Below are positions 41,681 through 50,194 of a stretch of 64,000 nucleotides of DNA, one piece after another. The notes beneath the pieces are model-generated. The model had not been told where the DNA came from and searched no databases. It saw nothing but the letters and a program-made list of their open reading frames with translations. The stretch comes from Clostridium sp. LS (GTDB lineage Bacteria; Bacillota; Clostridia; Clostridiales; Clostridiaceae). The number at the start of each line of letters is the position of its first letter. Positions within the stretch are counted from its first letter, which is position 1. The position numbers and the translations under genes were made by a program. Location: positions 46,093 to 110,092 of the forward strand of contig NZ_AUUU01000021.1 of assembly GCF_002760435.1 (NCBI RefSeq). Direction: 5' to 3'.

Positions 41681-42895
41681 ATGGATATTTTTGTAGCAAG
41701 ACAACCTATATTTAACTGTGATAATAAAGTAGTTGCTTATGAACTTCTATTTAGAAATGGGCAGAATAATTTTTACGACAATATTGATGGAAATAAAGCG
41801 ACACTAAATGTTATAGCAAATTCATTTTATGCATTCGATTTTAAAAGTATTACAAGTAATAAAAAAGGATTTATAAACTTTACAGAGGATTTGATAAAAA
41901 ATGAAGTAGCAACAATACTTCCAAGCGATGATGTTGTTATTGAAATTTTAGAAAATGTAGAGCCAACTGACGAAATAATAAATGCTTGTAAAAAGCTTAA
42001 AGAAAAAGGATTTATTTTAGCTTTGGATGATTTTGTATTTGATAAAAAATATATAAGTTTAATAAAAATAGCTGATATTATAAAAGTAGATTTCATGATT
42101 ACTAAGGGATACGAAAGAAAAAAGATATTTGAATTGCGAAAGGTAAATGAAAAAATAGAATTTTTGGCTGAAAAGGTTGAGAGCGAAGCAGAGTACAATG
42201 AGGCTTTAAAGTTGGGTTACACATATTTTCAAGGTTACTATTTTAGCAGACCGGTAGTATTATCAACAAAAAAGATTCCAACTAACAAAGATACTGCCTT
42301 AAATATATTTAAAACAATAAATAAAGAAGAATTTGATTTTAATGAGTTGGAAGCATTAATAATGAAAGATGTTGGATTATCGTATAAACTTATTAAACTA
42401 ATTAATTCATCAGCATATTCTCTAAGAAATAAAGTAAATTCTATAAAGTTTGCTCTTACACTTTTGGGTAAGAAGGAAGTTATAAAATGGCTGAATATAG
42501 TTTTATTGAATGATTTAAAAGGAGATAATACTGATGAGTTAGTAAAAATTTCACTGCAAAGAGCTAAGTTATGTGAATTTATCTGTAGCATGAGTAAATA
42601 TAGAGAAAAAAGATATTCAGCATATATGGTAGGTTTATTCTCAGTCATTGATGCAATTTTAAATTGTCCTATAGATGTTATCATAAAGGAACTCTGCATA
42701 TCAGATGAAATCAAAGAAGGATTAATTGATGAAAATTCTCCTTTAAATAAAATACTAAAGCTGGCAATTGATTACGAAAAAGGCCGATGGGAAAATATTA
42801 TGACTTGTGCTAAAGAAATGGAAGTTGATCAAAAGAAACTTGCAGGTGCATATATGGAATTTATAAAATGGACAGATGATGTAGTAAATTATTAA
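41681..42895 (+). CDS. EAL-HDOD signalling protein (YuxH type)
   Basis: A 404-residue protein with a short EAL-like domain (about 1-195) joined to an HDOD domain (about 200-390). The EAL signature is changed to YELLFRNG (E kept, A-L replaced by L-L-F), ALDDFVF keeps two aspartates, IKVDFM and AEKVESEAEYNEAL follow, and FQGYYFSRP is intact. Key acidic residues are partly kept, so either a weak phosphodiesterase or a c-di-GMP binder is possible. The HDOD part (KLINSSAYSLRNKVNSIKFA, LTLLGKKEVIKWLNIV) lacks HD catalytic residues, as usual. The gene is under a c-di-GMP-II riboswitch, which links it to the same signal. Confidence 0.88.
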   Translation: MDIFVARQPIFNCDNKVVAYELLFRNGQNNFYDNIDGNKATLNVIANSFYAFDFKSITSNKKGFINFTEDLIKNEVATILPSDDVVIEILENVEPTDEIINACKKLKEKGFILALDDFVFDKKYISLIKIADIIKVDFMITKGYERKKIFELRKVNEKIEFLAEKVESEAEYNEALKLGYTYFQGYYFSRPVVLSTKKIPTNKDTALNIFKTINKEEFDFNELEALIMKDVGLSYKLIKLINSSAYSLRNKVNSIKFALTLLGKKEVIKWLNIVLLNDLKGDNTDELVKISLQRAKLCEFICSMSKYREKRYSAYMVGLFSVIDAILNCPIDVIIKELCISDEIKEGLIDENSPLNKILKLAIDYEKGRWENIMTCAKEMEVDQKKLAGAYMEFIKWTDDVVNY

Positions 42896-42901
42896 AAAAA
42901 G

Positions 42902-42941
42902 AAGGTAGGTTGGGTATTAATACTCAGTTTACCTTTTTTTC
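42902..42941 (+). terminator. Terminator after the EAL-HDOD gene
   Basis: AAGGTA (42902-42907) pairs with TACCTT (42930-42935), with GGGTATTAATACTC forming the inner part, then TTTTTC. Confidence 0.7.
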
Positions 42942-43099
42942 TTGCGTAATTATCTTTGTTGTATTCTGATAGTTTTTTATCATATAAAGTATTAGTGATA
43001 TTTTTTTACCAGAATCAAACTTATATTTAATACAAAGTTAACAATATTACTATATATTCAGATTATGGAATTAAAGATAGGTTTTGGAGGTATATTTTA

Positions 43100-44278
43100 A
43101 TGAAAAAAAGATTTTTGTCAAAAAGACTCATGGTATTAATATCAGTTTTAATTATTTTAAGTACTGCTATTTCTGGGTGCAGTAAAAATGTATCTACTGT
43201 AGCTAATAAACAAGAAACAAATGCAAGTATTACAAAAGAACCATCAGTAGATGAATTATATGAAAAAGCAAAACAGGAAGGAACTGTTGTAGTATATTCT
43301 ACTTCGGCTCGTGCCAATGATGCGAAAAAGACTTTTGAAGCAAAGTATCCGGGAGTTAAGGTGGAAGTTAGCAAGCTTAAGTCTGATGAGATTATGAATA
43401 AGGTCATTAGTGAAGAGGATGCAGGCACTTACAATCCAGATGTAATTATTACAAAAGAGGTTAGTGGTGCAGTTGAAGAAGAAATGGTTAAAAACGGCCG
43501 TTATTTGAGATATTTACCTGAAGATATAGCAGCACATGTTGATGAGCCTTTTAAGACTAAATCACCAGGTTATGCAAATTATCTTGAATTTAGAACTGTT
43601 TTTTATAACACTGACGATTTTAAGGAAGCTCCTATTAAAAATTGGTGGGACTTAACTACTCCAGAATGGAAGGGAAAGATTTATGCAGTAGATCCGTTAA
43701 ATTCGCCAGCATTTATGGATTTGTATACAACTATGGTTATTAATAGTGATGATATGGCAGCTGCTTATAAAGAGAAATTTGGAAAAGACGTAGTTCTTAA
43801 TGGAACTGAAAATGCAGGTTATGAATTTATTAAAGAATTATTTGCAAATGGACTTGTTGTACTTAAGGGAAGTGATGATGTTCTTGATGCAATTTCAAAG
43901 ACTGGCAATAAAGCTGTTGGAATATCAGTTTCAGGAGATATGAGCAAAATTCAAGAAAAAGGATGGCATGTATCTGCAATTTATGATTTGAAACCAAAAA
44001 CTTCAGTACCAGACCCAGGTTATATTTATTTAGCTAAAAATGCTCCTCATGAAAATGCCGGTAAATTATTTATGCGTTGGATAATGGGAGAAGCAGATGG
44101 TAAAGCAGAAGGTGCTGATCAGTTTAATGCTGTAGGTTCTTGGGTGCCACGTAATGATATACAATCCAAAAACAATATTAAATATGAAGATTTAAAACTT
44201 TGGGATTTTGATGGAGATAAATTGTATAAGGAATCACCAAAGCTAAGGGATTTTTGGATTAAGCAGAGTAAAAATTAG
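43100..44278 (+). CDS. AfuA/FbpA-like ABC substrate-binding lipoprotein
   Basis: A 392-residue extracellular binding protein of the type 2 fold classed with ferric-ion binding proteins. A lipobox STAISGCSKN gives a lipidated cysteine near residue 26. The mature part opens GTVVVYSTSARANDAKKTFE and contains YANYLEFRTVFYNTDDF, NWWDLTTPEWKGKI and WVPRNDIQS. The adjacent tyrosine pair that binds iron in FbpA is not seen. Known: AfuA of Actinobacillus, a member of this group, binds hexose 6-phosphates. The neighbouring PHP phosphoesterase and RpiR regulator fit a phosphorylated sugar better than iron. Substrate is inference. Confidence 0.88.
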   Translation: MKKRFLSKRLMVLISVLIILSTAISGCSKNVSTVANKQETNASITKEPSVDELYEKAKQEGTVVVYSTSARANDAKKTFEAKYPGVKVEVSKLKSDEIMNKVISEEDAGTYNPDVIITKEVSGAVEEEMVKNGRYLRYLPEDIAAHVDEPFKTKSPGYANYLEFRTVFYNTDDFKEAPIKNWWDLTTPEWKGKIYAVDPLNSPAFMDLYTTMVINSDDMAAAYKEKFGKDVVLNGTENAGYEFIKELFANGLVVLKGSDDVLDAISKTGNKAVGISVSGDMSKIQEKGWHVSAIYDLKPKTSVPDPGYIYLAKNAPHENAGKLFMRWIMGEADGKAEGADQFNAVGSWVPRNDIQSKNNIKYEDLKLWDFDGDKLYKESPKLRDFWIKQSKN

Positions 44279-44290
44279 GAGGTTAAATTT

Positions 44291-46087
44291 TTGAAGGTCG
44301 GCATTAATAACAAAATTAAAAACTTTTTTAATAATCCAATAAACATAGTTACATTAATTGCTCTTGCATTTCTTGCCTATACAGTACTTGTTCCTCTTTT
44401 TAAAATGATTAATTCAACATTTCTGTGGAAGTCTGAAGATATTCGCTTTGCAGCAGAGGCAATTCCCGGTGAGTTTACGTTATATCATTGGCTGAGAGTT
44501 TTATATAGCGATATTAGTGATTCTCTATTCTATGGGCCTTTACTAAATTCTCTAGCTATTGGGGTTTCAGTGGCTATAATTTCAATGATCTTAGGATGTG
44601 GACTTGCATGGTTAGTAGTTAGTACTGACATACCTTTTAAGCGAGCAATAGGATTTTTAACAATTATTCCTTATTTGTTTCCATCGTGGGTAGCTTCAAT
44701 GGCATGGCTTGGGATTTTTAAAAATGATAAAATAGGAGGAAGTTTAGGAATTCTTCAAGGATTATTTCATGTTAATCCTCCAGATTGGATAGCTTATGGA
44801 TTTGTTCCAATAGTTGCATCTCTTAGTATTCATGATAGTATTTATTTCTATTTAATTGTTGGGGCAGCTTTAAGTTCTATGAATAGTCAATTATCAGAAG
44901 CAGCTAAAATATCAGGAGCAAATACATTTAAGATATTAAAAAAAATAGTTTTCCCAATAGTACTTCCATCAATTTTATCAGCTTTTATTCTTATTTTCAG
45001 CAAAGCTATAAGTTCCTTTGCTGTACCTGAACTACTAGGAGCACCAGTAAAATTTTACACTGTTTCAACAATGCTTTACAGCAGTATGCGTTCACGTATG
45101 GTTACCGAAGCTAATGTTTTAAGCTTAATACTTATTGTAATATCTATGGGAACTATAGCTATTAACCAAAAGCTAATTGGAAAGAGAAAAAGCTATGTTA
45201 CAGTTACAGGAAAAGGGGCTGCTCAAAAGCTTATATCGTTAGGTAAAGCGCGTAATATTGTTGGAGCAGCAATGTTAACTATGCTTGTTTTAATTTCAAT
45301 ACTTCCGTTATTACTTATTTTATTTCAAACATTTTTGCTTAAGGATGGCAATTTTAATTTTAATAATCTGACCTTGCATTATTGGATAGGAGAGTCGATT
45401 TATGAAATTAATACTGGTGAGCCTGGAATTTTTCATAATGAAACTTTTCTATTGGGCTTGAAGAATTCATTATATATAGCAATTATGTCCTCAATTATCG
45501 CAGCACTTGTTGGTTTGATTTTGGGATATGTCATATCAAGAGGAAAGGGCGCAAGATTATCAAAATTTATAGATCAAATTTCCTTTGTGCCTTATTTAAT
45601 ACCGGGTATTTCACTATCTGCAATTTATATTTCTATGTTTGCAAAGCCAACCTTATTTTTACCAGCATTATATGGATCAATATCATTAATTATTTTAATT
45701 ACAATTATTAAGGAATTACCTTTTACTACAAGAGTAGGCAGTAGTTCTATGCTTCAGCTGGGAGAGGAATTAGAAGAGGCAGCAAAAATTAATGGAGCAA
45801 ACTTTTATGAGAGGTTTAAGCGAATAATTTTACCGTTAAACAAGAAAAGCCTTTTTACAAGTTTTTTATTAGTATTTATTGGGGCTATGAAGGAGATGGA
45901 GTTAATAATAATGCTTGTAACTCCTAAAACAGAAACGTTAACAACATTAACTTTTTATTATACAGAAAAAGGCTTTACACAGCTGACTAATGCTATATTA
46001 ATATTTACTATATTAATAATAATATTTGTATATTTTTCAGCAACAGTTTTTGGAAAAATAGATTTATCGAAAGGATTAGGACGTTAA
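44291..46087 (+). CDS. ABC permease, fused two-domain FbpB/AfuB type
   Basis: A 598-residue membrane protein with about twelve hydrophobic segments, made of two binding-protein-dependent permease domains in one chain. Both EAA-type loops are visible: SEAAKISGANTFKILKKIVF and EEAAKINGANFYERFKRIIL. TTG start after TTAGGAGGTTAAATT. It overlaps no gene but starts 12 bases after the binding protein and ends two bases before the ATPase, so the three are one operon and one importer. Confidence 0.93.
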   Translation: MKVGINNKIKNFFNNPINIVTLIALAFLAYTVLVPLFKMINSTFLWKSEDIRFAAEAIPGEFTLYHWLRVLYSDISDSLFYGPLLNSLAIGVSVAIISMILGCGLAWLVVSTDIPFKRAIGFLTIIPYLFPSWVASMAWLGIFKNDKIGGSLGILQGLFHVNPPDWIAYGFVPIVASLSIHDSIYFYLIVGAALSSMNSQLSEAAKISGANTFKILKKIVFPIVLPSILSAFILIFSKAISSFAVPELLGAPVKFYTVSTMLYSSMRSRMVTEANVLSLILIVISMGTIAINQKLIGKRKSYVTVTGKGAAQKLISLGKARNIVGAAMLTMLVLISILPLLLILFQTFLLKDGNFNFNNLTLHYWIGESIYEINTGEPGIFHNETFLLGLKNSLYIAIMSSIIAALVGLILGYVISRGKGARLSKFIDQISFVPYLIPGISLSAIYISMFAKPTLFLPALYGSISLIILITIIKELPFTTRVGSSSMLQLGEELEEAAKINGANFYERFKRIILPLNKKSLFTSFLLVFIGAMKEMELIIMLVTPKTETLTTLTFYYTEKGFTQLTNAILIFTILIIIFVYFSATVFGKIDLSKGLGR

Positions 46088-46088
46088 G

Positions 46089-47201
46089 ATGAGTTTTATA
46101 GAGCTTAAAAATATAAATAAGTTTTTTGATAATAATCATGTTTTGAAAAACGTAAATCTTACTATTGATAATGGTGACTTTATGACTTTTCTCGGCCCAT
46201 CAGGTTGTGGCAAAACTACTACTTTAAGAGTCATTGCAGGACTTGAAAAGCCAGAGAAAGGCAGTATATTTTTTAATGGAACAGAAATAGATAATGGAGA
46301 AAAAAATTATCACTTAGATCCTTCAAAAAGAGATTTAAGTTTAGTGTTTCAAAGCTATGCTCTGTGGCCACATATGACAGTATATGAAAATATAGCTTTT
46401 GGTCTTGAAATGAAAAAAATATCTAAGGGAGAAATTAAAAATTTAGCAATAAAAGCATTAGAAAAGATGCAGATTGCAAATCTAAGTGAAAGATATCCAG
46501 CTGAACTATCTGGAGGACAGCAGCAGAGGGTAGCTATTGCACGTGCTATGGTAACAAAACCTAAAATATTGCTAATGGATGAACCGCTTTCAAATTTAGA
46601 TGCAAAGTTAAGGATTGAAATGAGAAATGAGTTAAAGAAACTTCATCAAGAATCTAACACTACTATTATATACGTTACTCATGACCAGCATGAAGCTTTA
46701 ACATTATCAACAAAGGTTGCAGTATTTTTTAAAGGAGAAATAGTTCAAGTAGAAAAACCAAGAAATTTATATAAAAAGCCGGCTACATTAGAAGTTGCAG
46801 AATTTATAGGGAATTCTTCCCTTAATATTTTAGAGGGAAGATATGAAAATTACGGAGATTATGGTGCTATTAAATCAAGCCTTAAATTATTTAATATTTT
46901 GCCTATAGATATTTCACATAAAGAAGTAATACTAACTATTAAGCCTGAGGATATAAAAATACATGAGGAATCGGTTAAGGACTCTGTTAGAGCAACTGTT
47001 GCTGCCACTTTTCCAGCTGGACCAGAAACTCTGGTGCAGTTAAAAGTAGGAAATCAATTACTGACAGCTTTGGTAATAGGTGAAGAAGAATTTGAAGTTA
47101 ATTCAATTATGTGGGTAACTTATGACGATAATAAGGTAAATATATATGATAAAAAATCTGGAAAGCTAATAGAATACATAGAAAAAGTACAGGTATCATA
47201 G
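46089..47201 (+). CDS. ABC ATP-binding protein with TOBE domain (FbpC/AfuC type)
   Basis: A 370-residue ATPase. Walker A GPSGCGKTT, Q-loop VFQSYALWPHMTV, signature LSGGQQQR, Walker B ILLMDEPLSNLDA and switch histidine IIYVTHDQHEA are intact. The C-terminal 120 residues form a TOBE-type regulatory domain (LTIKPEDIKIHEESVKDS). It completes the importer with the fused permease. TOBE-bearing ATPases serve sugar, polyamine and iron importers, so the domain does not decide the substrate. Confidence 0.94.
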   Translation: MSFIELKNINKFFDNNHVLKNVNLTIDNGDFMTFLGPSGCGKTTTLRVIAGLEKPEKGSIFFNGTEIDNGEKNYHLDPSKRDLSLVFQSYALWPHMTVYENIAFGLEMKKISKGEIKNLAIKALEKMQIANLSERYPAELSGGQQQRVAIARAMVTKPKILLMDEPLSNLDAKLRIEMRNELKKLHQESNTTIIYVTHDQHEALTLSTKVAVFFKGEIVQVEKPRNLYKKPATLEVAEFIGNSSLNILEGRYENYGDYGAIKSSLKLFNILPIDISHKEVILTIKPEDIKIHEESVKDSVRATVAATFPAGPETLVQLKVGNQLLTALVIGEEEFEVNSIMWVTYDDNKVNIYDKKSGKLIEYIEKVQVS

Positions 47202-47326
47202 ATTGTGCAATAATAAGCATCAAATAGAGTATTGCGTAGTCATGTTAGATAGAAATATATTAAATTTTAATAATCCACTACTTATTATATACTTGAACAT
47301 TAATTATAGAGGGAGAATAAATAAAT

Positions 47327-48085
47327 ATGAAAATTGACTTTCACTCACACGTTAAATTATCTAAGAAAACTAATTTTTCAATAGATAATTTCAGAGAACT
47401 TATAAAGGAAGCAAAAGAGGAAGGGTTAACAGCGATTACTATAACTGAACATTTTAATACATTAAACTTTCCTGAGGTTTATGATACCTTGGATAAGAAT
47501 TATGAATATAAAGATGACTATTATGATATTGATGGGTTTAAGGCTTTTACAGGCATGGAAGTAGACGTGAAAGAGAACGGACATGTATTGATAATAGGAA
47601 ACCTTAGGAATATTAGAGAAGTACGAGAATATTTAAATGATTATGATTCAAAGGAATCATTTATTTCACTTAAGAAATTATTTGGATTATGTGAAACCTA
47701 TGATATGCTGATTATAGGCTCACATCCTTTTAGAGAAGATCATCCTTTATATAAGGCAGAGCCTGAATTATTAAGCAGATTTAATGCCTTTGATTTAAAT
47801 GGTAAAGATTTATTTACATATGGAATTGAGGAAATGAGTAAAAAGGTAAAGGAGCTAGGGGAAGAATATAATGTCCCTATTGTTACTGGCAGCGATACTC
47901 ATCAGTATTTACAGATTGGAAGTGTCATGACAGCATTTGAAAAAGAATGCAATACAGTTAAGGAAATAAAAGATGAAATAAAGTGTGGAAGGTATGAAAT
48001 ATCTGTTTCACCACATTTAAATATTAAAATAAAAGCGGCAACTATTATTAAAAGTATTCTAAAGAAACAGTTAGAGGCTAAATAG
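47327..48085 (+). CDS. PHP-domain metal-dependent phosphoesterase
   Basis: A 252-residue PHP (polymerase and histidinol phosphatase) protein. Metal ligands appear as KIDFHSHVKLS, TITEHFNTL, FTGMEVDVKENGHVL, IGSHPFREDHPL and the C-terminal VTGSDTHQYLQIG. These proteins hydrolyse phosphate esters such as histidinol phosphate, nucleotides or sugar phosphates. It lies between the AfuABC-like importer and the RpiR regulator, so it probably acts on the imported phosphorylated compound. Start follows GAGGGAGAATAA. Confidence 0.87.
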   Translation: MKIDFHSHVKLSKKTNFSIDNFRELIKEAKEEGLTAITITEHFNTLNFPEVYDTLDKNYEYKDDYYDIDGFKAFTGMEVDVKENGHVLIIGNLRNIREVREYLNDYDSKESFISLKKLFGLCETYDMLIIGSHPFREDHPLYKAEPELLSRFNAFDLNGKDLFTYGIEEMSKKVKELGEEYNVPIVTGSDTHQYLQIGSVMTAFEKECNTVKEIKDEIKCGRYEISVSPHLNIKIKAATIIKSILKKQLEAK

Positions 48086-48104
48086 AGATTAGGGAGGAAT
48101 TTTA

Positions 48105-48944
48105 GTGGTAGACTTAAATTCAGCAGAAAAAAATTTTTCGGAGAACCATAAAAAAATTGCAAATTATATTATGCAAAAGATAGACGTAATACCCTTTATG
48201 GTAGAACAAGATTTAGCTAAAGAGTGTAATGTAAGTGTTTCTTCCGTATCACGTTTTTGGAGAACAATCGGCTTTAAGAATTTCAAAGAGTTTAAAGAGC
48301 ATTTGAAGGAACAAACCACATTTTCACCTGCATCTAAGATAAAAACTGCTTTTGATAAAATGGATAGTTATAATGAAATCTCGGATTCTATTATGTCAGG
48401 AGTAAATTATATTAAGGAAACTGTTGACCATTTGGAGGATAAAGGATTTAAAAATATAATTTCAGCAATTAATGAATGCAATACATTACATATTTATGCA
48501 TCGGGACCAGCAGTATGTTTATCTTCTTTATTAGAATTTAGGTTAAGGCGTTTTGATTTTAAGGTTAATATTCTAACAGGTAGTGGACATGAGTTATTTG
48601 AGGACTTAATTCACATAAAGCCTGAGGATGTTATACTTATTTTTGGGTTTGTTCATGAATCTCCAGAAATAAAAGTTTTATTTGATATAGCAGAGAAAAT
48701 CAATTGTAAAACTATATTAATTACAGATTTGATGGTAAGCCCGATGTTAAATAAAGCCACATATCATATTTATGCAGCAAGAGGTGAACTTTGGGAATTT
48801 CACTCAATGGTGGCACCCTTTGCATTAATAGAAAGCATAATTGTTGCAGTAGGAAAAGAACGTAAAGAAAATGCATTAAATAATCTTCAAAGGCTCCAAG
48901 AATTAAGAAACACTTATGTAAAGCTATTGCCTAAAAAAGTATAA
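48105..48944 (+). CDS. MurR/RpiR-family regulator with SIS domain
   Basis: A 279-residue regulator. The N-terminal helix-turn-helix (about 15-75) reads IANYIMQKIDVIPFMVEQDL, ECNVSVSSVSRFWRTIGFK. The C-terminal SIS domain (about 115-255: LHIYASGPAVCLSSLLEFRL, DVILIFGFVHESPEI) binds phosphosugars. GTG start after AGGGAGGAATTTTA, 19 bases behind the PHP gene, so it is in the operon. Family members sense sugar phosphates and control their uptake or breakdown, which supports a sugar-phosphate substrate for the importer. Confidence 0.92.
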   Translation: MVDLNSAEKNFSENHKKIANYIMQKIDVIPFMVEQDLAKECNVSVSSVSRFWRTIGFKNFKEFKEHLKEQTTFSPASKIKTAFDKMDSYNEISDSIMSGVNYIKETVDHLEDKGFKNIISAINECNTLHIYASGPAVCLSSLLEFRLRRFDFKVNILTGSGHELFEDLIHIKPEDVILIFGFVHESPEIKVLFDIAEKINCKTILITDLMVSPMLNKATYHIYAARGELWEFHSMVAPFALIESIIVAVGKERKENALNNLQRLQELRNTYVKLLPKKV

Positions 48945-49052
48945 CTTCTATATTTAGCCTTATCTGCATAGATTAGACTTATTAATTTCGTAGTTATCTA
49001 TATAAGTAAACAAATTATTAGATTGAAATTATACTTGAAAATATATACCATG

Positions 49053-49180
49053 CCAGAAAGAAAGACTAACTATTTTGCGCAGTGTTGCATTGGGAATAGG
49101 ATTGTAGGATTTCTTTATTAGAAATCCTCAATGCTATTCTCTAGCAACCGAGCAACATGGTTAGTCTTTCTTTCGGTCGG
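49053..49180. repeat. Long palindromic element, about 120 bases, sharing its arm with the copy at 24772
   Basis: GAAAGAAAGACTAAC (49056-49070) pairs perfectly with GTTAGTCTTTCTTTC (49160-49174). Nested inside are TGTTGC with GCAACA, GAATAG with CTATTC, ATTG with CAAT, and GGATTTCT with AGAAATCC around TTATT, so nearly the whole element folds into one hairpin. It lies between convergent genes and contains no frame. The string at 49057-49076 equals the reverse complement of 24809-24828. A small non-coding mobile element or dispersed repeat acting as a bidirectional terminator is most likely. Confidence 0.65.
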
Positions 49181-49220
49181 TTATATTCATAAATATAATT
49201 TATATTTTGGTTATCTTTAT

Positions 49221-49823
49221 CTATTCTAAAAATACTTTGAGTACATTGACTACTGCATCATTATGTTCTGTATTAGCTATTACTGTAAGTATTTTATCAT
49301 CAGAATCTGAGTGTATGTCTTTTAAAATATTCAAGTCTTTTATTTCTATACCATAGGTGCCATTTTTACCTGAGTCGTCAGCTTTTTTTATTAATTTATG
49401 GTTTTTAATTGGTAAATCAGAAAAACCATTAAGAGAGTCTAAGTCTAAGAACATATTAGAAGAAAAATTCTGTTCAAAGAATTCTTTACTTACAATTGCA
49501 ATATCTACTTGTTTAGTTGAAATGTATACCATATCAAAATGTGAATCAAAATTAATAATAGAATGCTTATCATTATGTAAAACAATATTATTTAGTTTAT
49601 CAGCTGCATCAGATAATTCTTGCCCGCTAATACCATTATCAATATATTTAATGGTGCAATATGGAACTTTCTTATTTAATTCATCAAAAATAAGAGTAAA
49701 GAGTAAAAATAATATGCTTATTATAGCAATTATATGAAGTTTATAGTATGTCCATAAATAATCTATCTTTTCCGAAAAAGACTTATTTTTGAGACCTTCT
49801 TTTAAGGTGACGGTACGATCCAT
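49221..49823 (-). CDS. Single-pass membrane protein of unknown function
   Basis: A 200-residue protein. Start 49823 follows TAGGAGGAATTTTA; the frame is open to 49877 without a site. A short basic N-terminus (KEGLKNKSFSEKIDYLWTYY) precedes one transmembrane helix (LHIIAIISILFLLFTLIFDEL), and the remaining 145 residues are outside with an alpha-beta pattern (INFDSHFDMVYISTKQVDIA, NGTYGIEIKDLNILKDI). The N-terminal layout K-I-D-Y-x-W-x-Y-Y-K is common in clostridial membrane proteins of unknown role. No partner nearby. Confidence 0.7.
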   Translation of the reverse strand: MDRTVTLKEGLKNKSFSEKIDYLWTYYKLHIIAIISILFLLFTLIFDELNKKVPYCTIKYIDNGISGQELSDAADKLNNIVLHNDKHSIINFDSHFDMVYISTKQVDIAIVSKEFFEQNFSSNMFLDLDSLNGFSDLPIKNHKLIKKADDSGKNGTYGIEIKDLNILKDIHSDSDDKILTVIANTEHNDAVVNVLKVFLE

Positions 49824-49877
49824 TAAAATTCCTCCTAATATTATATGTAGTGTATTTCGAATAAAAGTAATGCACAA

Positions 49878-50194
49878 TTTTTTATAATTGCTAATTAATT
49901 ATATCATATATTATAAATGTTATGTTATTTAATTATGAAAGAATATATTTTGGTTTCTTGCTTAAACATTCCAACTTCTTTAAGATATTTGAGCATCATA
50001 GTTGTACATAGATTTTTCAACTTTTAATGATATAATAATTATATATAAGTTTGCCAATTTTGAAGATGAATGGAGAAAGTATAAATATAAGGTTTCAAAA
50101 AGTTACCTGAAATTTATTTAAATATAAAGGATTAGCTTAAAGATAAAATACACTTTGAAAATATAATAATAATAAATGTATTAGGAGGTATAGG
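49878..50194. other. Intergenic region between divergent genes
   Basis: About 320 bases, very AT-rich. A short in-frame run near 50052-50120 (FANFEDEWRKYKYKVSKSYL) has no start with a ribosome site and is not called. Promoter-like text TATAATAATTATA lies near 50030. Nothing else seen. Confidence 0.4.

Noticed and set aside
49053..49180. Possible second c-di-GMP-II riboswitch, because GCAACCGA occurs in the palindrome
   Set aside because: The 5' half of the aptamer (GGAA region and GGGCAC) is missing, the stems are those of a simple nested palindrome, and no gene lies downstream on that strand.
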